DNA of 64,000 nt from DASXUX01 sp036504595. Its GTDB lineage: Bacteria > Planctomycetota > SZUA-567 > H5-PLA8. The notes under the pieces are model-generated. The model was not told the DNA's origin and searched no databases. It worked only from the letters and a program-made list of their open reading frames with translations. Where the stretch lies: the NCBI GenBank assembly GCA_036504595.1, contig DASXUX010000012.1, positions 62,001 through 126,000 on the forward strand. Reading direction: 5' to 3'. A program made the translations under genes and the position numbers. Below, one piece after another: positions 24,822 to 32,489 of this stretch. Each line of letters starts with the position of its first letter. The first letter of the stretch is position 1.

Positions 24822-26807
24822 ATGCGGATTTCGTATCGACAGTTCATCGGGCCGGCCAGGGTAGCTCTCCTGGGGGTGCTGGTCTGCGCGATGGCGCGGG
24901 CGGAGGACGAGGCGGACACCCAGCGCTTTACGTATCCGGAATCGGTGTGGAAGTTCCGGGCGGAGGCGCTGGAACACGACGGACTGTTTGCGCCGGATAT
25001 TGCGTTCTCGATTCGCGACTGCCCGCACTGCAGGAATCCTTACCTGCTGGGAACCTTCCCGCGCCTGAAACGGCACGCTTGGGACAGCCTGAACATCGCG
25101 CACAAGATGGTCGAACAGACCGCGGTGCTCAAGCGGCCGCCGTTGATGATGTTTTCACGCAAGGAAAACCGCTTGGTCCCGCGGTTCTGTCCGCTCTGCG
25201 GTGAGCCGGATCCGCAGGCGCATTCGGACCGGGTGCTGTTCTGCCATGTCATGCCCGAAAGCGGCGACGACATGCAGGTCGAATACGAAGTGAAGAATCT
25301 CGCCGTCGTGAAGCGCAACTATTGGCGCATGCCGGCGAAAAGCCGCAAGCCCGTGAAGCTGGAACTGGCGGACGAAACAGAGGAGTCGATCCGGAAGGCG
25401 TACGGATGTTACTTTTCGCTGCGAGCGGTGTGGAACGGCATTTTCGCGACGGAGATGGACAACAAGGATATCCTTTACCGGGGCGTAAGTCCGGGGATGT
25501 GGTTCATCTTCCAGTCCCCGACGGTTGCACGCGAGGACATTGTCGAATTCAGCGTGCGTGCTCTCAAGGCGGATCGCGAGAAGGGGCTGATCTCTCGGGT
25601 AGAGTCGCCTTTGCGCATCGATCCGAAGCACACCGAGAACACGATCCGCGAATGGGCGTCAAAATACAATGAGCAGCTTGGCGGTGAGAACCGCGCCGAG
25701 TGCTTCGTCGCGATCGCCTATCCCGAACTGCACAAGGCTGCCGAAACCGTCCTGGCCAGCCGCGGACTGAAACTGGAAATGAAAGAGGTCGCCAAGCCTG
25801 CCGACGCGGGAAAGGGCGTGGTCAGCAAAGGCGAATACCGCACCGATATCCTGTTCGGCGCGCTGGCGAGCATGGCTGTTCAGCAGGGGCTTTCCTTCCA
25901 CGGGGCTTGCGTGCAGTATCTCACCGAGCCTGCGTTCCTGGTGCTCGGCGCCGACCAGTTGGACCGGGCGTTGCGAGAGCAATACCCCGATTGTTCGGCG
26001 GAGGTCCAGGACGGCCAGTATCTGGTATTGCGCGACCGCCAGCAGCAAGAGCGCAAAGTGGACATACTGCTGCTGGCCAACCGTCTGAATCCGGAAGACA
26101 GATTTGCGTTCGAGCTGTTTTGCAAACTGATTCTCGCGTGGAATGGCGAAACCAAGACGTTCGGACCCAAGCCCGCCGCGCGGGACGTTTCGCCGATGGG
26201 GATGCCGGCGTTTATTGAGCGGCGGGTGAGGCCGCCGGGATTTTTGGGCCAGAAGGACCTCAAGTCGGCACTCTATATGCCGCAGCAGGACGCGGACGGC
26301 AACCGCTTCGACCTGTGTTACACGTCGGAGTGCGCCACCACATTGTCCTATGTCGATCCGGAAAAAGAGCGTTTCAAGGGCATGACGATGGAGGACGCGC
26401 GCAGGGTCTATGACTCGTCGAATTTTGCGTGGCCCACGTACATCACGGACCAGGATAAACTTGAACTGCCGGGCGATACGCCCACGAAGTCTGGTCCGTG
26501 CCGCGTCGTCGTGGTGTGCGGCATAGAAATCGCCTCGCTGGGCGCCGAGGACTCTCGAGCGTCCTGCCTGGCGCGGGCTGTGGGATTCAAGGAGCAAGAC
26601 GGCGAGCGCGTACACGTTTATGCGCTCAGCAGCAACATGGCGGCCGTGACGACGCGCAAGTTGACGGCGGAGGAATTTAAGCTGGTGAAGGGACGGCTGG
26701 AGGATCTTACTATAGAGCACGAGATGGACCCCGGGTATAAGTTGGGGCTTCATTTCGACTGGCCGCGCGTCGAACCGAGAGGAAATGTGATGAGGAAGAG
26801 AAGATAG
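24822..26807 (+). CDS. secreted protein with two CxxC pairs, function unknown
   Basis: A 661-residue protein with a signal peptide (ARVALLGVLVCAMARAEDE). Near the N-terminus are CPHC (about residue 69) and CPLC (about 125), spaced like the two knuckles of a zinc ribbon or rubredoxin-like site, and a run of aromatic residues in between. The remainder is mixed alpha/beta without a motif I recognise; segments such as AFLVLGADQLDRALREQYPDCSAEVQDGQ and KVDILLLANRLNPEDRF could be a nucleotide- or peptide-binding fold, but this is a guess. It has a long upstream leader (24207-24821) that is duplicated before ffh. Its neighbours give no pathway. Genuine gene by length, codon pattern and signal peptide; function unassigned. 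Confidence 0.85.
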   Translation: MRISYRQFIGPARVALLGVLVCAMARAEDEADTQRFTYPESVWKFRAEALEHDGLFAPDIAFSIRDCPHCRNPYLLGTFPRLKRHAWDSLNIAHKMVEQTAVLKRPPLMMFSRKENRLVPRFCPLCGEPDPQAHSDRVLFCHVMPESGDDMQVEYEVKNLAVVKRNYWRMPAKSRKPVKLELADETEESIRKAYGCYFSLRAVWNGIFATEMDNKDILYRGVSPGMWFIFQSPTVAREDIVEFSVRALKADREKGLISRVESPLRIDPKHTENTIREWASKYNEQLGGENRAECFVAIAYPELHKAAETVLASRGLKLEMKEVAKPADAGKGVVSKGEYRTDILFGALASMAVQQGLSFHGACVQYLTEPAFLVLGADQLDRALREQYPDCSAEVQDGQYLVLRDRQQQERKVDILLLANRLNPEDRFAFELFCKLILAWNGETKTFGPKPAARDVSPMGMPAFIERRVRPPGFLGQKDLKSALYMPQQDADGNRFDLCYTSECATTLSYVDPEKERFKGMTMEDARRVYDSSNFAWPTYITDQDKLELPGDTPTKSGPCRVVVVCGIEIASLGAEDSRASCLARAVGFKEQDGERVHVYALSSNMAAVTTRKLTAEEFKLVKGRLEDLTIEHEMDPGYKLGLHFDWPRVEPRGNVMRKRR

Positions 26808-26828
26808 GCTTGAGTCTGAACGACAGGG

Positions 26829-26934
26829 TTTAGGGTTCAGGGGTCAGGGGTCAGGGTTCAGGGAAGGATTCTGACGCGCCATTTCAGGACGACCCCTAGA
26901 CCCTAGACCCTGAACCCTGGACCCTGTCTCTTTA
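26829..26934. repeat. family F tract (TTCAGGG words, inverted halves)
   Basis: GGGTTCAGGGGTCAGGGGTC and GGGTTCAGGG on the left, CCCCTAGACCCTAGACCCTG with AACCCTGGACCCTG on the right, so the gap between two genes can fold into a long imperfect hairpin. It ends directly before the ribosome binding site of the DedA gene. Related tracts occur at 33776, 45670, 51058, 52868, 53350, 54116 and 54714. Confidence 0.8.
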
Positions 26935-26943
26935 GGAGACCTG

Positions 26944-27603
26944 ATGCACGATATTATTGAGTTCTTCAAGAAGATCTGCGATGCACAGTATCTGGTGACG
27001 ATTGGCTACGCGGGGATGGCGGCGATCATCTTTTCCGAGACGGGACTGTTCTTCGGGTTCTTCCTGCCCGGCGACTCGCTCCTCTTTGCCGCCGGAATGG
27101 CTTGCGCCGACGGCAATACGCTGCATGAAATCGCGAATCTGGATCTGCTGAAGCTGAACCTGTGCCTGATCCCCGCCGCGATCATTGGGGATTCGGTCGG
27201 CTATTGGATCGGTTTCCGCGCCGGCAAAGGGATGTACAATCGCGAGAAGACGTTCCTATTTCGGAGAGATCACCTGCTGGCCACGAAAGCTTTTTACGAG
27301 AAGCATGGTGGGAAGACGATCGTGATGGCACGTTTCGTGCCGCTGATTCGGACCTTCGCGCCGGTGGTCGCCGGCATCGCGCAGATGCGCTATCGAGACT
27401 TCATCTTCTACAACATCGCTGGCGGAATTGGGTGGATCATCAGCATCAGTTGCGCCGGTTACTTCCTCGGCGGAATCCCGTTCTTTCAGAAGCACATCGA
27501 AGCGAGCATCGTGATGATTGTCTTCGTTTCGGTTCTGCCGATCGTGATCACGTTTATCAAAGCTCGGTACTTCTCGCAGAAGGCCGCGCAGGAGAAGGCG
27601 TAG
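26944..27603 (+). CDS. DedA family membrane protein
   Basis: A 219-residue integral membrane protein of the DedA/SNARE-associated (VTT) family. Motifs: ETGLFFGFFLPGDSLLFAAG in the first re-entrant region, GYWIGFRAGKG, and FYEKHGGKTIVMARFVPLIRTFAPVVAGIAQM with the conserved Arg residues of the second. Several DedA proteins act in lipid carrier (undecaprenyl phosphate or phosphatidylethanolamine) transport and membrane homeostasis. AGGAGACCTG precedes the ATG. It lies 80 bases upstream of a nucleotide-sugar epimerase-type gene on the same strand, which fits an envelope polysaccharide setting, but a functional link is not proven. Confidence 0.93.
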   Translation: MHDIIEFFKKICDAQYLVTIGYAGMAAIIFSETGLFFGFFLPGDSLLFAAGMACADGNTLHEIANLDLLKLNLCLIPAAIIGDSVGYWIGFRAGKGMYNREKTFLFRRDHLLATKAFYEKHGGKTIVMARFVPLIRTFAPVVAGIAQMRYRDFIFYNIAGGIGWIISISCAGYFLGGIPFFQKHIEASIVMIVFVSVLPIVITFIKARYFSQKAAQEKA

Positions 27604-27683
27604 CACCGTGGGTAATTTGCGGTGGAGCGGGACAATTCGGCGAAATGTCCTACAATGGACGCTAACCACGAGGTGACACGTCT

Positions 27684-28652
27684 ATGCGCATTTTGATTAC
27701 CGGGGCCGAAGGTTTCGCGGGCTCGCACCTGGTCGAGCACTGCTTGAGCCAGGGCGACGAAGTCTGGGGCACGTGCCGGCCGGGCGGGCGAGCGTCGAAC
27801 CTGACCCGCTACCTCGACCAGATCACGCTGCGCGTTGGCGACATGTCGCAGCCGGATTTTGTGCGCAGCGTGCTGCGCGAGACGCGCTTCGACGCGCTCT
27901 TTCACCTGGCGGCGATCAGCTTCATCAACGACGCGCTCCGCGATCCGGCTCGAACGTACGAAGTGAATCTGCTCGGCGGCATTCACATGCTCGAAGCCGT
28001 GCGCACGCAAAGCCCGCAGACGCGCGTGGTGCTGGTCAGTTCGGCGGAAGTCTACGGGCCGGTGAAGCCGGAGCACTTGCCGGTGGTCGAGACGCATCCG
28101 TTCGAGCCGGCGAATATTTTCGCCGCGGGGAAGGCGGCGCTGGAACTGGCCGCCCACCCGTTCATCCAGACCTACGGACTTTACGTCGTGATTACCCGGC
28201 CGTTCAATCACACGGGGCCGCGGCAGAGCCCCGATTTTGTTTGCTCCACGTTTGCGGAACAGATCGCCAAGGTGGAGACCGGCGGCGAGCCCGTTCTGCA
28301 CGTCGGCGATCTTTCACCGCGCCGCGATTTCTGCGACGTGCGCGATGTCGTCCGCGGCTACCGGCTGCTGGCGCTGCATGGCGTGCGCGGCGAGGCCTAC
28401 AACCTGGCCAGCGGGAAGAGCGAGACGATCGAATTTATTCTCAACACGCTGGTGCAGATGGCTCGCGTGAAGGTGGAGATTCGCCAGGACCCGCAGCGCG
28501 TGCGGCAGACGCAGGTGATGGACGTGCGCGGGAGCTTCGAAAAAATGAAAGCCGCGACCGGCTGGGTGCCCGAGATTCCGCTGGCCAAGACGCTCAGGGA
28601 TTTGCTGAACTGGCACCGGGATCAACTGACGGCGAAAAAGCCGAAGGGATGA
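27684..28652 (+). CDS. NAD-dependent epimerase/dehydratase (GDP-mannose 4,6-dehydratase-like) lacking the catalytic Tyr
   Basis: A 322-residue extended-SDR protein of the GDP-mannose dehydratase / GDP-6-deoxymannose reductase group. Present: NAD motif TGAEGFAGSHL (6-16), HLAAISF, VVLVSSAEVYG (active-site Ser), TRPFNHTGPRQ and DFCDVRDVVRGY. The active-site YxxxK reads FAAGK (Phe146, Lys150; codon TTC), so the catalytic tyrosine is missing although everything around it is well kept. That predicts loss or change of redox chemistry, or a sequencing error at one base. GAGGTGAC lies upstream of the ATG. The gene follows DedA on the same strand. Confidence 0.9.
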   Translation: MRILITGAEGFAGSHLVEHCLSQGDEVWGTCRPGGRASNLTRYLDQITLRVGDMSQPDFVRSVLRETRFDALFHLAAISFINDALRDPARTYEVNLLGGIHMLEAVRTQSPQTRVVLVSSAEVYGPVKPEHLPVVETHPFEPANIFAAGKAALELAAHPFIQTYGLYVVITRPFNHTGPRQSPDFVCSTFAEQIAKVETGGEPVLHVGDLSPRRDFCDVRDVVRGYRLLALHGVRGEAYNLASGKSETIEFILNTLVQMARVKVEIRQDPQRVRQTQVMDVRGSFEKMKAATGWVPEIPLAKTLRDLLNWHRDQLTAKKPKG

Positions 28653-28713
28653 GAAGGGAAAGCGCACGGGGCAAGAGCTTTCGCTATTGCCTTCGAACTC
28701 CGAACCAACAGAC

Positions 28714-28971
28714 TCACACTTGGGCCTTGGCAGGCAACGGCTTGATCGCCTCCTCGTACAACGTATCCGGACAGATGTCCTGCTCATTCGGCCAAACGAC
28801 GGTGCCGTCTGCAACCCGCGCTTGTCTGAAGTAGCTGAGGTCGCGCAGTTGCGTGAACACGCCAAAGTTCAGTAGCGTTTTGCAGTCGTAAACACCCGTC
28901 TGGCCGTCGCTAAATGTGAGCTCGAGCGTGTAGTCGTCGCGCGGAGTCACGGATTTTACGCGCGGATTCAT
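28714..28971 (-). CDS. DUF2442 domain protein
   Basis: An 85-residue protein, whole length DUF2442: VKSVTPRDDYTLELTFSDGQTGVYDCKTLL, FTQLRDLSYFRQARVADGTVVWPNEQDICPDTLYEEA. This small beta protein is typically encoded next to DUF4160, and the pair has been regarded as a possible toxin-antitoxin system, without firm biochemical proof. Here the upstream DUF4160 partner is a wreck (28976-29132); its remnant stop lies 5 bases before the DUF2442 ATG. The GAGGTGA at 28980-28974 serves as ribosome binding site. Confidence 0.88.
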   Translation of the reverse strand: MNPRVKSVTPRDDYTLELTFSDGQTGVYDCKTLLNFGVFTQLRDLSYFRQARVADGTVVWPNEQDICPDTLYEEAIKPLPAKAQV

Positions 28972-28975
28972 CGGG

Positions 28976-29132
28976 TCACCTCAATGGGTCGATCTTGAAA
29001 GGCTGCTGGCCGCTGGCCGCCAATTGCCAATCCGCCATCACGTCGTCGCGATGGATTTCCAGCCACGCCAGCACAAGCTTCATTTAAGTACAGCGAGACG
29101 ATTACGCCATAGAACATCGAAATGGTTGGCAT
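28976..29132 (-). pseudogene. DUF4160 gene with internal deletion and frameshift
   Basis: The N-terminal start MPTISMFYGVIVSLYL of a DUF4160 protein (from 29132) is joined out of frame to its C-terminus, which in another frame reads KLVLAWLEIHRDDVMADWQL and FKIDPLR before a TGA at 28978-28976. The central part (in intact relatives about 30-40 residues with a His-rich PPHFHA segment) is missing. The result is a deletion remnant directly upstream of an intact DUF2442 gene. In the original frame the reading continues past the junction as junk to a stop overlapping the DUF2442 start. Confidence 0.82.
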
Positions 29133-29222
29133 AGCGCGCTCACATTTTACCGAAACCGCGTAAGAACGGGGCAAGAGCTTTCGCCCTCGCCCCGCGGAAC
29201 TCGTGACCCCTGACCCCTGCCG

Positions 29223-31985
29223 TTAACACTTGCTGAAGCCGCAACTGTGGCACTTCACGCAGCCTTCGGTGAAGTGCAGCGAGGCGCCGCAAGTGGGGCA
29301 TTTCAGCTTGTACTGGCTGAGCATTTCGTCCGCGTGAGCGCTGTGCTTGACGCGGCCGGGGGCGGCTGGCCCGGCGACGACTCCGGCAGCGCTCGCGGCG
29401 GCGTGGCCCATCGCGATTCCGACGGCGGTGGCGGGACTGGGCGCGTGAGCGCCGCCATTTCCACCGTTGCCGCCGTTGCCGTGGCCTTTCTGTTCGCCGG
29501 TCACTTCGTTGACGATCTGCGGAGCGTCGATGTCCACGTCGCCGAGCAGAATCGCTTTCAGACCGTGAGCTTTCTTGGCCTGCCAGTACTTGCGGATGGT
29601 CTTGCCCAGCGCGTCACCGAGGCTCATGACGCGGCCGTCTTTGCTGGGAATGGAGAGCGAACTGCCGATGCCTTCGAGTTGGTCCATCACATGGTCGAGC
29701 GTCCCGCCGCTGCGCAGGAACAGGCTGACCATGCGGCTGATGGCTTCCAGGTCGCTGGCCGCGACGTCGCCGGCTTTCCCGAGCTGCGCGAAGACTTCCA
29801 ATTCGCGTTCGCTCTTCGGATCGACGCTGATCGTGACGTGCATGTGGCCGAACGGCGTGTTCTGGCGGATGCGCACGGCCGACAGGATCGAGGGCGCCTT
29901 GATCGGCTTGAAGACGGGCGGCTTTGGCGCTTCAACTTTCGGGGCTTCTTTCTTTTCTTCTTTAAGCTGCATCGGCTGGCCCTTGCGGCAGCCGTCGCGA
30001 TAGACGGTCACGCCTTTGCAGCCCAGTTCGAAGGCGAGCGAATAGATCTTGCGGACATCGTCGGGCGTGGCGTTGTTGGGGAAGTTGGTCGTCTTGCTGA
30101 TGGAGCTATCGCAGTGCTTTTGGAACGCAGCCTGCATGCGGATGTGCCAGTCGGGGCTGATGTCGTGCGCGCAGACGAAGGTGCGTTTGACGCTATCGGG
30201 GATGTTCGGGATGTTGTGCAGGGAGCCTTCGGTCGCGACGCGTTCGAAGAGCTGCGCTTCGTCGTAGCCCCAGCAGTTATTCGCGCGCGCGACCTGCTTG
30301 AAGTGCTCGTTCACTTCGATCATCTGCTGCGCCTGGCCCTTGTGGTCGCGCATCACGTGCCGGTAGAAGGCCAGCGAGAAGAGCGGTTCGACGCCGCAGG
30401 AACAGCCGGAAATAATCGAGATCGTGCCGGTCGGCGCCACAGTGGTGCAGCAGGCGTTGCGCTGCTTGCGCTTCCATTCCAATTCCCAGCGGCTGCCACG
30501 CCAGTTCTTGAAGCAGCCGCGTTCGTTGGCAAGGCGTTCGGATTCGGTGTGCGATTCGTCGTTGACGAACTTCATGAAGCGCTCGCCCCATTCGACGCCT
30601 TCGGGCGTGTTGTAGCCGACGCCGAGCTTGAAGAGCGCATCGGCGAAGCCCATGATGCCCAGGCCGATCTTGCGGTTCTCGGTGCACATCTTTTCGATTT
30701 GAGGCAGGACGTAGTTGTTGACTTCGACGACGTTTTCCAGGAAGCGCGTGGAGACGTACACGGCCTTGCGCAGGCCGTCCCAGTCGTAGCCCACCTTCCC
30801 GCCGGCTTCTTCCACGCAGTAATGAGCCAGGTTCAAGCTGCCCAGATTGCAGGCTTCGTAGGGCAGCAGAGGCTGTTCGCCGCAGGGATTGGTCGCTTCG
30901 ATTTCGCCGACGTTGGGTGTCGGGTTGTACTGGTTGATCCGATCGATGAAGATCACGCCCGGTTCGCCGGTCAGCCACGCGTTGTTGACGATCGTCTCCC
31001 AGATGTCGTTCATCGTCCACACCACGGGGCGCTTGTCGGCAGGCGTCGCGTTGAAGACGTCGAGCGGCACCAGGTCGTTGAGCTGGTACTCTTCAATCTT
31101 CAAGTTCTTGGGCAGCACGAACTGCTTGCGCGTGCGGAAATTGGTGACGACGTGCGCCGCTTGCGAATCGCGGCGGTAAGCTTCCATCCACATGTCCGGA
31201 ACTTTGACGGAGATGTTGTAGTTCTGGAAGCGCGAGAGATCCTGCTTGGCGAAGATGAACTTCAAGATGTCGGGATGGTTGATCTTCATCATCCCCATGT
31301 TCGCGCCGCGGCGGAACGCGCCCTGTTGAATCGCGTTCGTCGCTTCGCTGAGCACCTTCCAGAAGCTGATCGGGCCGCTGGTCGTGCCGCCGCTGGACTT
31401 GATCCAGTCGCCGGTCGGCCTGAGGCGATCGAAGGCAAAGCCGGTGCCGCCGCCCGCCTTCTGGATGAGCGCGGTGGCTTTGACGGCGTCGAAGATTTCA
31501 TCGATGGAATCGGCGATGGGCAGGACGAAGCACGCCGAGAGCATGCCCATTTCGCGGCCGGCGTTCATCAGCGTCGGGCTGTTGGGCATGAAGATGCCGC
31601 CGACCATCAGATCGAAATAGGCCTTTGCGGCTTTATCGATCTCGGCCTGCGGAGCCTGGTACTTGGCTTCAGCCGATGCGACGGTGCGCGCGACGCGCGT
31701 AAAGAGCTCCTCGGGCGTCTCGGTGCACTTGCCGTCCGGACCTTTCTTCAGGTAGCGGCTCATCAAAACGCGGACGCAGTTGTCGGAGAGCCCGAGTTTC
31801 TTGCCGTTTTCCCAGACCGGATCGGTGTGTTTGGCTGCAGCCGCTGGGGTAGCGCCGGCGTCCCTGCCGGCCGGTTCGGCGTGTGTTGCGTCTTTGAGTT
31901 TCTCGGAGCGATCTTTCACGGGAATCGTTTCCGGGGCCATCGTTCCACCTTCCACTGTACCGTCTGTTTTAGCCGGGTAAATCAT
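29223..31985 (-). CDS. nrdJ: adenosylcobalamin-dependent ribonucleoside-diphosphate reductase (class II)
   Basis: A 920-residue class II reductase. Core landmarks: MNAGREMGMLSACFVLPI (first redox Cys), QKAGGGTGFAFDRLRP, NPCGEQPLLPYEACNLGSLNL (active-site Cys and Glu), CTTVAPTGTISIISGCSCGVEPLFS (Pro-Thr-Gly loop and second Cys), and GCKGVTVYRDGCR. The C-terminal end has a zinc-ribbon tail CPTCGASLHFTEG followed by CVKCHSCGFSKC, typical of the long NrdJ form. It reduces ribonucleotides to deoxyribonucleotides using B12, with or without oxygen. AGGAGGG lies 4 bases before the ATG. The N-terminal AGRDAGATPAAA stretch is encoded by a family A repeat (31849-31872). Promoter at 32152-32180. Confidence 0.97.
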   Translation of the reverse strand: MIYPAKTDGTVEGGTMAPETIPVKDRSEKLKDATHAEPAGRDAGATPAAAAKHTDPVWENGKKLGLSDNCVRVLMSRYLKKGPDGKCTETPEELFTRVARTVASAEAKYQAPQAEIDKAAKAYFDLMVGGIFMPNSPTLMNAGREMGMLSACFVLPIADSIDEIFDAVKATALIQKAGGGTGFAFDRLRPTGDWIKSSGGTTSGPISFWKVLSEATNAIQQGAFRRGANMGMMKINHPDILKFIFAKQDLSRFQNYNISVKVPDMWMEAYRRDSQAAHVVTNFRTRKQFVLPKNLKIEEYQLNDLVPLDVFNATPADKRPVVWTMNDIWETIVNNAWLTGEPGVIFIDRINQYNPTPNVGEIEATNPCGEQPLLPYEACNLGSLNLAHYCVEEAGGKVGYDWDGLRKAVYVSTRFLENVVEVNNYVLPQIEKMCTENRKIGLGIMGFADALFKLGVGYNTPEGVEWGERFMKFVNDESHTESERLANERGCFKNWRGSRWELEWKRKQRNACCTTVAPTGTISIISGCSCGVEPLFSLAFYRHVMRDHKGQAQQMIEVNEHFKQVARANNCWGYDEAQLFERVATEGSLHNIPNIPDSVKRTFVCAHDISPDWHIRMQAAFQKHCDSSISKTTNFPNNATPDDVRKIYSLAFELGCKGVTVYRDGCRKGQPMQLKEEKKEAPKVEAPKPPVFKPIKAPSILSAVRIRQNTPFGHMHVTISVDPKSERELEVFAQLGKAGDVAASDLEAISRMVSLFLRSGGTLDHVMDQLEGIGSSLSIPSKDGRVMSLGDALGKTIRKYWQAKKAHGLKAILLGDVDIDAPQIVNEVTGEQKGHGNGGNGGNGGAHAPSPATAVGIAMGHAAASAAGVVAGPAAPGRVKHSAHADEMLSQYKLKCPTCGASLHFTEGCVKCHSCGFSKC

Positions 31986-32151
31986 CCAACCCTCCTGAAG
32001 AGCTCAAGGAGCTCTGTTCCTGTCCCCCTGCTATTCTCCCAAATGTTTACCGAAATAACAGTTCTTTCTGCAAATGGCGACAGCAGTTTCTATCGTCCTG
32101 GGAAAACGCCGACATGAGCGAAAACCCCTCTATTTTGTGTCGAGGCGGGCC

Positions 32152-32180
32152 ATAGTACCCAAGCTGTAGGGGTAGGTCAA
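32152..32180 (-). promoter_or_regulatory. sigma70-type promoter of nrdJ
   Basis: Minus strand TTGACC (32180-32175, five of six), a 17-base spacer and TACTAT (32157-32152, five of six). The predicted start of transcription is near 32145, leaving a leader of about 160 bases before the nrdJ ATG. Confidence 0.7.
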
Positions 32181-32198
32181 TGGGAAAAACTTTTGATT

Positions 32199-32228
32199 TT
32201 CTAACATGTTTCTAACGTGTTATACACA
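32199..32228. promoter_or_regulatory. tandem 11-mers and DnaA box upstream of the nrdJ promoter
   Basis: TTCTAACATGT and TTCTAACGTGT follow each other without a gap (32199-32220, one mismatch), a period of about one helical turn, and the last T begins TTATACACA (32220-32228), a match to the DnaA box consensus TTATNCACA. The block sits 20-50 bases above the -35 of nrdJ. Control of ribonucleotide reductase genes by DnaA and by NrdR is known in other bacteria; these sites do not have the NrdR palindrome form. Confidence 0.45.
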
Positions 32229-32414
32229 ACCTAAACCGTTACTTCATACGGATTTTATGCTCCTGGTGCCTAAAGACAATGTTAAAAAAGCTAAAAAAAT
32301 CACTTCAGAAACGCTGAATTTCCTGGTGCAGTGGTCTGGTGGTTTGGGCGTCCGGCACTCCGTAGTGCGGGCGTCCCGCCCGTCGATGTGTGGCACTGGC
32401 AGGCCGCTGGAGTG

Positions 32415-32466
32415 CACGGGCAATCTACGCCGCAAACGGACGCGGCGTAGCCTGCCCGTGCCACAC
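32415..32466. repeat. family B palindrome
   Basis: CACGGGCAATCTACGCCGC and GCGGCGTAGCCTGCCCGTG form a long stem around an 8-9 base loop, ending 24 bases before the TTG start proposed for the next gene. Confidence 0.78.
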
Positions 32467-32489
32467 ACCCCACGCCGCTCGAACGCGCT

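Larger units (their letters stand above)
31986..32489. other. 504-base divergent intergenic region of nrdJ and a glycosyltransferase gene
   Basis: No gene. It holds the nrdJ promoter (32152-32180), tandem 11-mers and a DnaA box (32199-32228), an AT-rich stretch to about 32330, and a family B palindrome (32415-32466) next to the start region of the 32490 gene. No cobalamin riboswitch core was recognised in the leader of nrdJ. Confidence 0.7.

Noticed and set aside
26829..26934. Telomere-like TTCAGGG/TTAGGG tract as evidence of a linear end
   Set aside because: The tracts are internal, irregular, partly inverted and present at many gene junctions; nothing suggests a replicon end.
29247..32117. 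Open frame of about 950 codons on the plus strand opposite nrdJ
   Set aside because: It is the exact antisense of a highly conserved ribonucleotide reductase; its product is a His/Asp/Val-rich composition typical of the complement of GC-rich genes and has no domain.
31986..32200. Cobalamin riboswitch before the B12-dependent reductase
   Set aside because: No B12-box-like core or long multi-stem structure was found in the roughly 160-base leader.
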